64,000 bases of DNA, taken from NCBI GenBank assembly GCA_012728315.1, contig JAAYFI010000020.1:1-64000 (forward strand), given 5' to 3'. The notes below the pieces were generated by a model that had not been told where the DNA came from, did not search any database, and was given only the letters and a program-made list of their open reading frames with translations. Of this stretch, positions 17,988-28,200 are shown piece by piece (the stretch's first letter is position 1; the number at the start of each line of letters is the position of its first letter). The stretch comes from Gammaproteobacteria bacterium (GTDB lineage: Bacteria; Pseudomonadota; Gammaproteobacteria; Pseudomonadales; Pseudomonadaceae). A program made the translations under genes and the position numbers.

Positions 17988-20071
17988 TGCTCTACCATCG
18001 TTAATAATGCTTGCCCCGTAGGGCGCTGAACGGGACTTGGCGCTAATATGCGTCTTAAATCATGGGCCGCAATGCCGGCCTGCTGCTCCAAATCTGACCA
18101 AAACTGCTTTGAACGTGCCACCATCGCCTGCTCTGCATAGGTATCAAACTGCAGTTTATCGGTCAGCACCAAGCAAACTAATCGGCCAAAACTATAGGTG
18201 TCACTGGCCGGCGTTATTTGCGCTCCAACTTGGTTTGTTTCGGCTGCGACAAAACGTCGATCTAGCGCGTACCGACCGCTAATCGGTAGCGTGGATAGAT
18301 GCTCTAAACGACACATTTCAAAATTGATCACCACCGGCATGTCATTATCTTGTACGCGAATATTATGGGGTGAAAGTGCACGATGAACAAAATTCAACTC
18401 AGCGAGTGCCGCCAAGGTTTTGGCTAATTCCTTAAGTAACTGGATGCGGCGTGCACGCTCTGGATTTTGCTTGAGCCACTCATCTAGTGGCACACCTTTG
18501 ACCTGCTCCAGAACAACAAACACTTCCTCATCTGTTTTTTCACCACCCAGATAACGCTGCACCCGCGGCATGTACTCACTGGTCACTAACTCGCGTAATG
18601 CTTCGGCCTCACGCCCGAGATTTTGCGCATTACGCTCTAAACTTTCACGGCTCAGTGCTGATAGCGCAAAGCGTTTAATCCAAACCGGAGTGCCTCGTGC
18701 AATACTATGCCCTTGAAAAACCTGGTAATAGTTGGTGGATTCTGCTGCTATGGGTTCGGCGCCCATCCTATAGTTATCAACGACTCTTTTCTCTACGCTT
18801 TCTTCTGCTACCGCGTCTCCCCCACCCCGGAAAACAGCAACAACTTGCTCTATCTGCTCGATACTAATAGGTGCAGATTTTCGTTTACCAATGATGGAGC
18901 GAGCATAGTTTTTAAGTTGCTCACCAAGGGTTTCTGGCGTGCTAATCAATACATCACCATACCGTTGCGGCAATTTCTGCTCATTACCTTCCGGCGTAAT
19001 ACAGTTAACCTGCGCCTGCGGATGAGTAAACACCACAGCGGCTATGCGGCGTAAGCGATCATCAATATCAATTCCCACATCCCAGTTGCCAAATGCACGC
19101 AATGCTTCAGAGACATTAGTGACTGGATTCTTCTCATCATGCCGTTTCTCGGGGCCACCTACCCACATGCGGTTACTTGACAGCTTTAATTCAACAGCCA
19201 CGCTGTGATCCTTGAGCTCCAGCAATACAATGCCCCATGGACTAATTAAGTAGCCATCAACAAGCCGCGTTGAATTGGCACGCGCTATAGCGCCGCTGCC
19301 GACAATTTTAAATCCTGTAAAATCCGGGTGCGCAAATAACGCATCAGCAATAGCAGCCAATCCTCTTTTTTCATGCTCTCGCTCTTCCTGAGCGCCAACA
19401 AATGGGTCGTACGGCCAATTCTCTTTTTTAAAATCACTGCGCAACTGTACAGGAAAGATAATAACGGACCAGTCATCACCTGTATTACATAACTCACCTA
19501 GCTGACGCCACTGCAACTCATTATCAGCTGCATACGCTTTCTGATGTTGCTGCTCCAAAGCCGATAAAGCCAAGCCATCGGATGCGAGCCAGTACACACA
19601 TTCACTCTGATACGCAAAGATCGCGCTCCCTAGTTTTAGTTCACCCTGCATACCCAAGGTAGTCATAGGCTGAATCTCAGGCGGCCCCAATAAGCTTTCA
19701 ACCTTATCTTCAGATAACTTATACAGTCGTGGATTACCTATCCAAGTACAAGAAAACGCCTCATCTTGCCAATCCACTACAGCAGCAACCGCTTGACTCC
19801 CTTTGCGCTGTAAAAAAGTATGCAGTTCATGCAGCAGCTCGCCAGCTTGCAAGCGCGCATCAAAATGCTGCAACAAATCTGTAATTTTTTCGACCGTATC
19901 TGGGAAAGTAAAGCTACCGCTGACCAAATCAATCAGCACAGCTCGCCGCCCTGTCGACGACACCCACACAATATCCCCAAACTCTTGCGCAAGCTGCGAG
20001 GGTAAAACCGCCTTAAAGATCACACCAGGCAATTCGCTATAAGAGTGGCCTGCCAGTTGTATTGCTTTCAT
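17978..20071 (-). CDS. PP2C-like / NERD nuclease / pseudokinase fusion protein
   Basis: A 697-residue three-part protein. Residues about 1-210 resemble a PP2C-type phosphatase: IGNPRLYKL, LASDGLALS (Asp165) and DDWSVIIF (Asp200) stand where the family has GNSRxY, SDG and DN. Residues about 230-400 are a NERD domain, with VDGYLISPWGIVLLELK supplying the D...ExK nuclease core. Residues about 445-697 are a kinase fold, but HRD reads HRA (563-565) and DFG reads NFE (583-585), so both catalytic aspartates are gone; VAIK Lys466 and DTYSFG remain. It is therefore probably a pseudokinase. NERD plus kinase recalls BREX PglW, but the domain order and phosphatase-like part differ. It likely partners the active kinase encoded next. 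Confidence 0.8.
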   Translation of the reverse strand: MKAIQLAGHSYSELPGVIFKAVLPSQLAQEFGDIVWVSSTGRRAVLIDLVSGSFTFPDTVEKITDLLQHFDARLQAGELLHELHTFLQRKGSQAVAAVVDWQDEAFSCTWIGNPRLYKLSEDKVESLLGPPEIQPMTTLGMQGELKLGSAIFAYQSECVYWLASDGLALSALEQQHQKAYAADNELQWRQLGELCNTGDDWSVIIFPVQLRSDFKKENWPYDPFVGAQEEREHEKRGLAAIADALFAHPDFTGFKIVGSGAIARANSTRLVDGYLISPWGIVLLELKDHSVAVELKLSSNRMWVGGPEKRHDEKNPVTNVSEALRAFGNWDVGIDIDDRLRRIAAVVFTHPQAQVNCITPEGNEQKLPQRYGDVLISTPETLGEQLKNYARSIIGKRKSAPISIEQIEQVVAVFRGGGDAVAEESVEKRVVDNYRMGAEPIAAESTNYYQVFQGHSIARGTPVWIKRFALSALSRESLERNAQNLGREAEALRELVTSEYMPRVQRYLGGEKTDEEVFVVLEQVKGVPLDEWLKQNPERARRIQLLKELAKTLAALAELNFVHRALSPHNIRVQDNDMPVVINFEMCRLEHLSTLPISGRYALDRRFVAAETNQVGAQITPASDTYSFGRLVCLVLTDKLQFDTYAEQAMVARSKQFWSDLEQQAGIAAHDLRRILAPSPVQRPTGQALLTMVEQWQ

Positions 20072-20151
20072 AGATGTACTTGCGCACCTCTCAACAAGAT
20101 AAATTTAAAGAACCATCACACAACACCGCTATAAATTTAGGCCTTTATAAG

Positions 20152-22839
20152 TCAGTGAAAATTAAACGGTAAGCAAAGCTGCAAATGTTGCATTATTTGC
20201 TCATGACTGCATTGATCTGCTTGAGCAAAATTTTCTAATGCTTGATGTGGCGCAGCAACCAGTACAACCTGTAAATACTCACGCATTTGACGACTAGGCT
20301 GTTCAACGGGGGTTACACCTAATGTTTGCGCTAATGTACGTAGAACTTCAGCCATCCACCAAAGGACAGGACCAGTCTCTGCATCATCACAGAGCGCAAT
20401 AGCGTTGCTAAAGTGCTGGCTAGCATCTAAAGATTGCCCCGTCAAGTGCAGTAACCAACCACGGTAAGCAGCAATTAAACCCCACGGGTGGTCTTCGCCA
20501 TACTGCCACTGGTGTGCTTGCTCCAAGTAAGCATCACGCGCTTCTTGGGTTTGCTTAGGAAAAACCAGTAACGCCCTGAGCCACAGGTGCTGTGTATAGC
20601 GCAGATTTTGTCCACTTGAGGCGAGGGTACGGCTGTATTTTAAGAGATTCTGAGTACCGCTGAGCTCTAGCATAATCTGCGCAGGCGCAACCTCCCCTTG
20701 ATCCATCAAACATATCAAACGATAGGCTTGGGTTTGCATTTGTTCTCTTTGCGCTTGCTGCTTATCCGATAAACGACCAAACAGCGCAATAGCATGATCA
20801 AACTGTTCAATCGCTAAATCCAATTCTCCAGTAAAGGCGAGCATCTGACCAAGGCTTGAGTGCAGCTTGGCATAATTGGCCAAACCAGCCAGCGCAATAG
20901 GTTTCTTCAGCCACTTTTCTACGGTTGGCTGCAACACTTTAAACTCAAAGTTATTAGTGCCATTTACCGCGACGCGCAATAAAGCGCTGCAAGCCTCCTG
21001 AGCATCCTCATCTTCCAGTTGTTTGATCAACTCTAGGCATATTTGCAAACGGTTCAGATTCACCTTACCTAGATGATTTTCTTGCGCCAGACGTGCGGTT
21101 TCTAATGACAAACGATAAATTGCAGGCAACGCCTCTCCACGTGGCGTGAAAGTTTCCAGCCAATCTAAAGCTTGCCCAATAGAGGATAAGCGGTAATTTT
21201 TACTGCGTAATTGTTGACGCACCTCTTCGAGATAGCTTAGCCATTGTGCAGTATTGTTGAGTATCTGCTCACCTAAACGCTGCAGATAATGGCTCAATAC
21301 CCCCTTTCGCGGCTCTTCAATTGCAGCCGTACACAGCGCGAACCAATCACTAGGCGCCAACTCACCATTACGACTAATAGCCAGATAAAGACGCTCCATT
21401 GCTTGCTGATTAGGATGCAAGAAACAGTGCCCCATCAGTGCGGACTTTTTTAGACGATCTTTACTTTCTGAGGCTGAACTACCCCAAGTAAAGGCTAACG
21501 TATCAACATAACCATTATGTGGGTGTTTTTTATCCATCAGCTCCATGCTCAGTCTAAGCTTGGCAAAACGTTCATTATCAATGGCCTGTAATTCACCCTC
21601 TAACAAGCTAGCTAAGCTGGTTATATTTTGATAAGCCAAGCGCCCATCATTACGTTCAATATAAAAATTAACCCTAGTCACATGCTGAGCAATAATAGGC
21701 AGCTGCAATAACACCCAACGGGCTAATAACACTATATGGCTAAACCAATTACCGGCAAATGCACCAGGATCCTGTACGCTAAAGCCAAATACTCCCACGT
21801 CTTGCCTTAATAGATAGCCCAGCGTCTCATCGACTTGCTTAGAAGTTAGCTCATTGGCATGAAATCCCGGTTGAAGATTTGTAAGCTGGGTGCGTGATGG
21901 CACTACCAATGCAACTACTTTACCAACTTTGGGATTATTCAATGCATACTCTTGGGCAGACTCGTCAAAATCACGTCCACTCTCATCAATATATACTGTC
22001 CAGCTTTCACTGGGCTCCATATGGCGCAGGCTATTGGGATGATGTTCACTAAACTTAAGCGGCGTTAAACCTGAGACATAATTGCGGTTAGCGCTGCGTT
22101 CTTTGAGCTGAGCTTGTCGTTTCTGCCAGCTCTTTAATATTTTTTCTAAGTGCGTCAGCACTCTTTTATTTTGTGAGCTACTGACTTTTCTAAGCCATGC
22201 TTGAGCGATTGCCTCACCCTCAGTATCCAGCAGCTTACTTAGATGCTGTCCTTGTTTATAGGCATGGATACCATTTTTTTTGGCGTCTTCTGCCTCTACG
22301 TACAAGCCCCGCTGTTGTGCTCGCTCAATATAGCGTAAAGCCTCTCTTTGAAGAGCTACGTCTTCACTCGCACCCCACGCAAAGCGTAAATAGATATGAA
22401 ACAATTCATTATTAGATTTAGCACTGCTCTGTTGTCTTGGAAAGTTAGCCTGCCCTGTTGCAGACACAGAAGATTGTCGACGAGCTGGCGATGTATTCTT
22501 AGCAAGGCTTTGCTCAAACAGTTGGGTGTGAGGCAGAGTCACTGCCCCCTGCTTAAACAAGCTCGTTTCTGCTTCTGGTAAAACCTGTCCTACTTTGTCT
22601 TCATCATTGAAATAAAAACACAGGGCTTTACTGAAATGTAATTTTGCTAATAACCACACCAAAACTGGCGTGCGCTCACTACCGTGGATACGTTGAATGT
22701 TTTGCGGACACTCCACTAGTTTTGCTTGTATCTGAGCAACATCATAAAGTTGCTGCTCTGTTAATTGCAGATAATAAATTTCCCGACTAGATTCAGGCGG
22801 CAGCTCAGAACAAAACGGCAAAAGCAAAGTGATCTGCAT
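20152..22839 (-). CDS. DUF3800-like / TPR-repeat protein
   Basis: An 895-residue soluble protein. After about 250 unassigned residues comes WTVYIDESGRDFDE (about 280-293), the hallmark first strand of DUF3800 proteins, whose RNase H-like fold is expected to cut or bind nucleic acid, followed by KVGKVVALVVPS and later NFYIERND. The C-terminal 350 residues are helical with TPR-like periodicity (YAKLHSSLGQMLAFTGELDLAIEQFDHAIALF; WLLHLTGQSLDASQHFSNAIAL). AGGAAG precedes the ATG. It begins the six-gene cluster, 80 bases before the PP2C-NERD gene. The TPR part could recognise a trigger or partner; function unknown. Confidence 0.68.
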   Translation of the reverse strand: MQITLLLPFCSELPPESSREIYYLQLTEQQLYDVAQIQAKLVECPQNIQRIHGSERTPVLVWLLAKLHFSKALCFYFNDEDKVGQVLPEAETSLFKQGAVTLPHTQLFEQSLAKNTSPARRQSSVSATGQANFPRQQSSAKSNNELFHIYLRFAWGASEDVALQREALRYIERAQQRGLYVEAEDAKKNGIHAYKQGQHLSKLLDTEGEAIAQAWLRKVSSSQNKRVLTHLEKILKSWQKRQAQLKERSANRNYVSGLTPLKFSEHHPNSLRHMEPSESWTVYIDESGRDFDESAQEYALNNPKVGKVVALVVPSRTQLTNLQPGFHANELTSKQVDETLGYLLRQDVGVFGFSVQDPGAFAGNWFSHIVLLARWVLLQLPIIAQHVTRVNFYIERNDGRLAYQNITSLASLLEGELQAIDNERFAKLRLSMELMDKKHPHNGYVDTLAFTWGSSASESKDRLKKSALMGHCFLHPNQQAMERLYLAISRNGELAPSDWFALCTAAIEEPRKGVLSHYLQRLGEQILNNTAQWLSYLEEVRQQLRSKNYRLSSIGQALDWLETFTPRGEALPAIYRLSLETARLAQENHLGKVNLNRLQICLELIKQLEDEDAQEACSALLRVAVNGTNNFEFKVLQPTVEKWLKKPIALAGLANYAKLHSSLGQMLAFTGELDLAIEQFDHAIALFGRLSDKQQAQREQMQTQAYRLICLMDQGEVAPAQIMLELSGTQNLLKYSRTLASSGQNLRYTQHLWLRALLVFPKQTQEARDAYLEQAHQWQYGEDHPWGLIAAYRGWLLHLTGQSLDASQHFSNAIALCDDAETGPVLWWMAEVLRTLAQTLGVTPVEQPSRQMREYLQVVLVAAPHQALENFAQADQCSHEQIMQHLQLCLPFNFH

Positions 22840-22955
22840 ATGCTTCCTACTTATAAAATCAAAGCCAAATCAACAACCAAAGTATAAAGATTCAAGAAAA
22901 TAACAATTAATAGTCACTTAATGCCTGTCATTTGCTAAACACCTACTGCTGTAAA

Positions 22956-23933
22956 TTATAAATATTCACTCGGCACACCATGGCTGGAAATATACAAATA
23001 ACGCACAGCGCGTGTGGCAGCGACGTGAAATAAGGCGCGCTCGTTAATGTCGGTTAAGCGTTGTTCAACCACATCTTGTGAGGCTTTCATAGCGATGCTT
23101 AAAGGCACCACACCGCGGTTGATGCCAGCCATCATTACGCAACGGAACTCTAAACCTTTAATACGGTGCATTGTGGCAAAGCGCACCCCCTCTTTAGAGC
23201 GGTCATCAACTTTCTGACGGGATAACCTGTGAGTTGCAATGCCATGGCTTTGCAGAATGTCTTCATAAGCACTGCATAGACGACTAGTACGCGCCACAAC
23301 ACAGATTTCTGACAAGGATAAGCCGTTACTTTGCAGTTGTTTAATCTGCTCAACGATCCACTCACCCTCACGACTTAAATCAGTAAAGTTCTGCACGATC
23401 GGTGCTTGCCCTAAAACCAAAGAGCGATAATCCTTAGTACCGTCACTACCACCATCTAAGTCATCAATTTCCACATCCTCTAGTAAGGCCGTGGCATAAC
23501 GACGAATAAGCTCGGTGGTGCGGTAATTAACCTTTAGTTTACGACCACGACCGACAATATTAATGCCACACTGGCTGAGGCTGGTTTTACGCTGATAAAT
23601 ACGCTGGTGTGCATCCCCCACAATAAACATGTCGTTAGGCTGCTCTGGGACTAAGGCACGTAATAAGCTTAAGGCCTCTGCAGCAAAGTCTTGGCCTTCG
23701 TCCACCACCACCGCATGGTAGCTGCGTTTATCATCGCCTTGCTTAAGAAGTTCAAGCGCATGGTGTACAGCATCTTCAGCTGTAACAAAACCACCACGCG
23801 CCAGCTGTTCACGCATTTCTTCAAAGACTGGCCAGATCTGTGCGCGCTGACGGCGGTTTAAAGCAACGCCACGACCAACTCGGCTGGCAGCAAAGTACTC
23901 TTGGCGACTGCGCACTTGTTGCGACAGAATCAC
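22956..23933 (-). pseudogene. UvrD/Rep-like superfamily 1 helicase, 5'-truncated
   Basis: The C-terminal part of a UvrD-like helicase: Walker B VVVDEGQDF, motif III VGDAHQRIY, LKVNYRTTELIRRY (motif IV), FATMHRIKGLEFRCVMM (motif V) and LFHVAATRAVRYLYIS (motif VI). The N-terminal third with Walker A is missing. The frame stays open upstream to a TAA at 24032 with helicase-like sequence (PDSFYQEEWQRVILSQQVRS), but has no ATG; the first start codon is GTG at 23933. The break lies about 125 bases after the Wadjet jetD stop, so acquisition of that operon probably removed the 5' end. Without a P-loop it should lack ATPase activity. Confidence 0.7.
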
Positions 23934-24155
23934 CCGTTGCCATTCTTCTTGATAAAAGCTATCAGGCAGACTTAATTCACCAGAGACTGCAGCTGAATGT
24001 GCTTGTCTTTCACTCGAACTTTGAGCGTTTTAGTGTGCTTAATTACACTGCATATAATGCCAACACCACAAATTAAACCAAAGGGGGAAACTGGGCTATC
24101 AATCCCTGCACTAAAAGTACGGGGCATTTCGCGCAAAGCTGGTAAGTGAGGCAGG

Positions 24156-25298
24156 CTATTCAATGATTTGACCAGTGATTTCTGCGTGTACGCGCTCAAG
24201 AGGAATAAACTCTTGTTCTAGTCGACCTTTTTCTTGCTCTTGTAGGTGCACTAGCAACGCTTGCTCGCTTGGTGTTAAGTGCGACTGGTCAAAATCACCC
24301 GCACGTTGCGGTTCGTGAACTGCAAAACCAGCATAGTCGGTAAAAACGTCTTGCGTCATCATCACGGCTTGCACATTTGGACGCAGTTGCCGAGCGCGTG
24401 CCAGCATCGCCAGCCCCCAGGTATCCAGATCGCCCCAGTAATACAACTGCTTGCCCTCTAGTGCCTGACCGGCTAGCCAAGCCAAGTTAAAGCCAGCACC
24501 CAGTACGGCAATGCAGTCTTGCAGTGGCGGCAATAGGTGTTCACAGCGCTCGTTTTCGACCAATAGAATTCGTGTAGCCGGTAACGCTGCTTGAGCCAGC
24601 TCGGTGCTCGTGAGGCGCAGTCGCTGAAAAGGCAATAAACCCTCTGCCAGTGGCCGCACCAACAACCAATGGTCTTTTTCATCCAGCGCATCAAGAAAAT
24701 TCAGCAACCCTTGCTCACTCGCTGCATCTGCAAAACGTGTATCGAGCAGGCGACGCAACAAGGTTTCGTGGCGTTCAACAAACTTGGTATCTACGCCATA
24801 GCCAGATAATAACCGCAGCGGCTGCCCCTGCGCGCAACCGGGCGTGAGTTTCCCTGCCAGCACCAAGGTGTCGAGCACTTCACTAAGCGGCTTGTGTCGC
24901 CACAGGCTGCGCTCGCGCACGAGCAGCTCATACATGCACGGTTCACTGGCAGTGATAAGCTCACTTAAAGCAGCAAACTCATGGCGCACATCTGCGTCTT
25001 GGCAGGCCTGCACCCATTCACTTGGATTATTAATTTGCCAGTAGCTGGGCAGCTCCACCGCCTCGGCCAAACGCCGATAATTTTTGCGCTCAAACACAAC
25101 CTCCCCCACAGTCACTAGTCGCCAACGCTGAATATGCTGCTGCACACGAGCGGCCTGCTGTAGCACCTGACTGGCCGTTGGTTGACCAATAGTTAACTTC
25201 AGTGGCCAAGGGTCTGGCGTCAATAACCGTTGAGCACGCAGCGCATTATTTTGCCATTGCCGCGCCAGTTGTTGGGCTAACTCAACCGGGGATTTCAT
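24156..25298 (-). CDS. jetD: Wadjet JetD, Toprim-family DNA endonuclease
   Basis: About 380 residues; last gene of a type I Wadjet operon. JetD proteins carry an N-terminal DUF3322 arm and a C-terminal DUF2220 Toprim-like domain that cuts plasmid DNA brought to it by JetABC. Here the Toprim region shows ILLVENERCE (catalytic Glu strand), LYYWGDLDTWGLAML (the DxD pair) and NVQAVMMTQDVFTD. The gene overlaps the 3' end of jetC. A TTG at 25304 is possible, but the ATG at 25298 looks better. Confidence 0.92.
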   Translation of the reverse strand: MKSPVELAQQLARQWQNNALRAQRLLTPDPWPLKLTIGQPTASQVLQQAARVQQHIQRWRLVTVGEVVFERKNYRRLAEAVELPSYWQINNPSEWVQACQDADVRHEFAALSELITASEPCMYELLVRERSLWRHKPLSEVLDTLVLAGKLTPGCAQGQPLRLLSGYGVDTKFVERHETLLRRLLDTRFADAASEQGLLNFLDALDEKDHWLLVRPLAEGLLPFQRLRLTSTELAQAALPATRILLVENERCEHLLPPLQDCIAVLGAGFNLAWLAGQALEGKQLYYWGDLDTWGLAMLARARQLRPNVQAVMMTQDVFTDYAGFAVHEPQRAGDFDQSHLTPSEQALLVHLQEQEKGRLEQEFIPLERVHAEITGQIIE

Positions 25299-28200
25299 GT
25301 GCAATCTCGTGCTCTAAGCGTGTTTGCGCCATTTCGTCTAACTTCTCCCAACTTAAACACGTCAGACTGGACGCTTGGCCACGACGATGCACGATAATCG
25401 CTGAGCGGGTGTGATTGCGTAACAAGCGCATTTCTTTGTTGGGTGTGACAAAGAGCGGATGCAAGCCGAACTCAGCCAATGCTGCAATAATTCGCCCCGC
25501 TACTGCATGGGAGCTGCGCGAAAAAGCTTCATCCAGCACTATGGTGGCAAACAGTGGATAGCGGCTGCCATCTGGACAGAGCGCATAAGACAAGGAGGCT
25601 GTCAGCACATAGGAGGCTATAATTTCTTTCTCACCCCCACTGCCACCCTGTGAGCCACTGCGGGTTTCAATCACTTCGCCAGTCATACGGTCAATATCCG
25701 CTACTTTAAATTCCAGTCGAAAACGCGGATCAAGCAAAGCTTTAGCGGGCTGGGTGCGCTGCCGTTCCACGGCATCACGCAACAAAGCGACAATGACCTG
25801 CAAGGCTTGGTAATGGCTTTCACCTTCATCCTCAACAAAGCGGGCGCTGTTTAGCCTGTCTCGCGCGGCATTAAAGGTGCGCAAGCTTTCATGTTGCACA
25901 TTTGAAGCGACAATCTGCAAGTAACGCCCGGGTTGAAAATCTACCCGCTGCAAAGTGTTGTTTACGTCTTCTAGTCGGTCATGGATACGCAGCACTTCAT
26001 CTTCAATTTCGCTCATTAATTGACGCACACCATCTTCTGACGAACGATTAAGATAAGCTTTAAAACGCTGCTGTTTAGCGGGTAAATCCTCTTCTGTTAG
26101 CTGTTGTAGACGCTGTAGATACTCTGGCACATCCTGCAGGTCAGTGCCCACTTCTGCCAACTGCCCGCGGTCTAGGGTCTGCGCTTTAGTCATCGCCTTG
26201 CCAAGGTCGGTTTCTTTTTCCGCGCGCCGGTTAGCTAGTTGGTCACGTTTCTGGCTGAGCTCGCTATAAATCTCGCGCTCTAATTGCAGTAAATTTTCTA
26301 GGGCGCAGCGCTCAAGCCTAGCTGAAAACTGGGTAAATTCGGCTGCATGAGCCAGTGGCTCTATACCTACCAGCTTGTCTGCCAGTTGCTTAACCTGCCT
26401 CGCAGCTTGTTTTTCCTGTTCTTGGCAACGCGCTAAAGCCTTGTGTGCCTCGGTCTTATTCACATCCAACTCTGCCAGACGGGCCTGCCCTTGCTCATAG
26501 GCTAGACGGGCGGCAGTTAGATCTGAGTCCGGAGCAGTCATGCGTGCGAGCTGCTCTTGAATCACATCGAGCTCTTTTTGTACCGACAAATAGTCCAACT
26601 CGGTAAAACTTAACTGCAAAAAGCGTTCGGCCAGTTTAAGCCTATTATTTGCATCATCAGCCAGAGAACGTGCCTGTTTAAGCGCGTTATTGGCTGCTTT
26701 AAGTTCGGTTTCACAGTGTTCTACTTGTTGTTTGAGTTGGCGCAAGCGGTCTTGGTTATCAAAACCGGTTTGCCAATCCTGATCTAAGCGGCGCTGGTCT
26801 TGTTTGTCGAAAAAGCCACTGCGACCCGATAGTGTGCCTTCAATAGTCATCGCATGTTCAGTGCGGTGTAACTGGCTCACATCAGCTACGCAATGACGAT
26901 CCAGTCCGGCCAGCAGGTGTTTTACTGCCTCACGGTAAGGATGCTGCTTGTAGTCTAATTTACGCGTAAATCCATCGGTAAAAAACTGCGTTGTTGTCTC
27001 TACTGGCCTCACCTCCAATAAGCGCACATGCAGGCGGTTATTGCGACTATTCACCCAACTAAGCGCCTGCTGCATTTGCGCTTCTGGTACTAACAGGCGC
27101 AAGCGATGACCGCCCAACGCCCGCTCAATCGCTCCTCGCCAGGCGTGCTCTTCAGGTTTGACCTGTACCAGCTCAGCTACGAAGGGAAGCAGCTCTTCAT
27201 CCATATCCAAGGCTTCGGCCAGCTGTGCGCGTAACTGGCGATAAGGTGGCGTAATATTAGATGTGGGGTGCTGTAGCGCATCCTCTAGCTCTTCTTTATA
27301 CTGAGCGAGTTGTTGCGCTAGCTGGTGCTGGGTAACGCCCTGCTCAAAAGCCTGCTCTGTTAACCTGTCTGCTGTTTGCTGCCATTGCGGCAAGGATTGC
27401 TCTAGCTGTGCTTGGTTAGCCTGTAAAGCACCCCGCTCGATGCGGTTATCAAGCTGTAGTGCGGCGGCCATTGTTTGGTAATCTCGCGCCTTACGTTCAC
27501 GCTCTTGCCTAAGTGCTTGCCGATCGGTTTTTTTCTCTTCCAGCACCTTGATGGAGTCGCCGCCTAACTGTAGGTACTCAGCATGCAGCTGTTCATTATA
27601 GTACTGCTGTTGTGCGTGCTGTGCGTCCGCCTCATCAACGGCACTGCTGGCTAGGTCTTGTGCCTGCTGCAGGCGTTGCTGCTCTAACTGCCAGCGTTGG
27701 TGACTGTGGGCTGCGAACCAGAGTGGAAAGTGTTCACAGCGTTGTTGCTGTTGCTGCCAATCTTCATCCAGCTGCTGATGCTCACGCCAATATAACTGTA
27801 CCGGTAACAACCCCGCAATTTGCTTACGCGCCACTTCAATTTCTTGATAAATCGCCGTTAAGTCATCAAAACTATCGGCCACCTCTTTGGCGCGTATGAA
27901 TTGCGCGCAATCATCCAGTACCAGCTCACGAAAAATCTCGTCAATGCTGTTAAGCTGCTTGAGTCCAGCGGCTCGATTAAGCAAGTTAAAGGCGTTTTCG
28001 CGCACTTCAAAAAAGTCACGCGCACGCGCCAGATAATTACGCTTATTGTTGGCATAAAGCCACAGCCCATCACTGTCTTTGGCCCACTGACGCAACGCAC
28101 GCAGGCCGCCCTCGCTATAAAGCGTGAGCCAATGCTGTAAGTGTTGCTGCGCTCCTGTGGCAAACAACCAGATTTTTTGTAAGTCTGTCGCCGCTGAGCT

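Noticed and set aside
11524-22839. Calling the six-gene cluster Mokosh or BREX
   Set aside because: It shares a kinase and a UPF1-like helicase with Mokosh but has no PLD nuclease in the operon; it has a NERD-kinase protein but no PglX, PglZ or BrxL, so neither name is justified.
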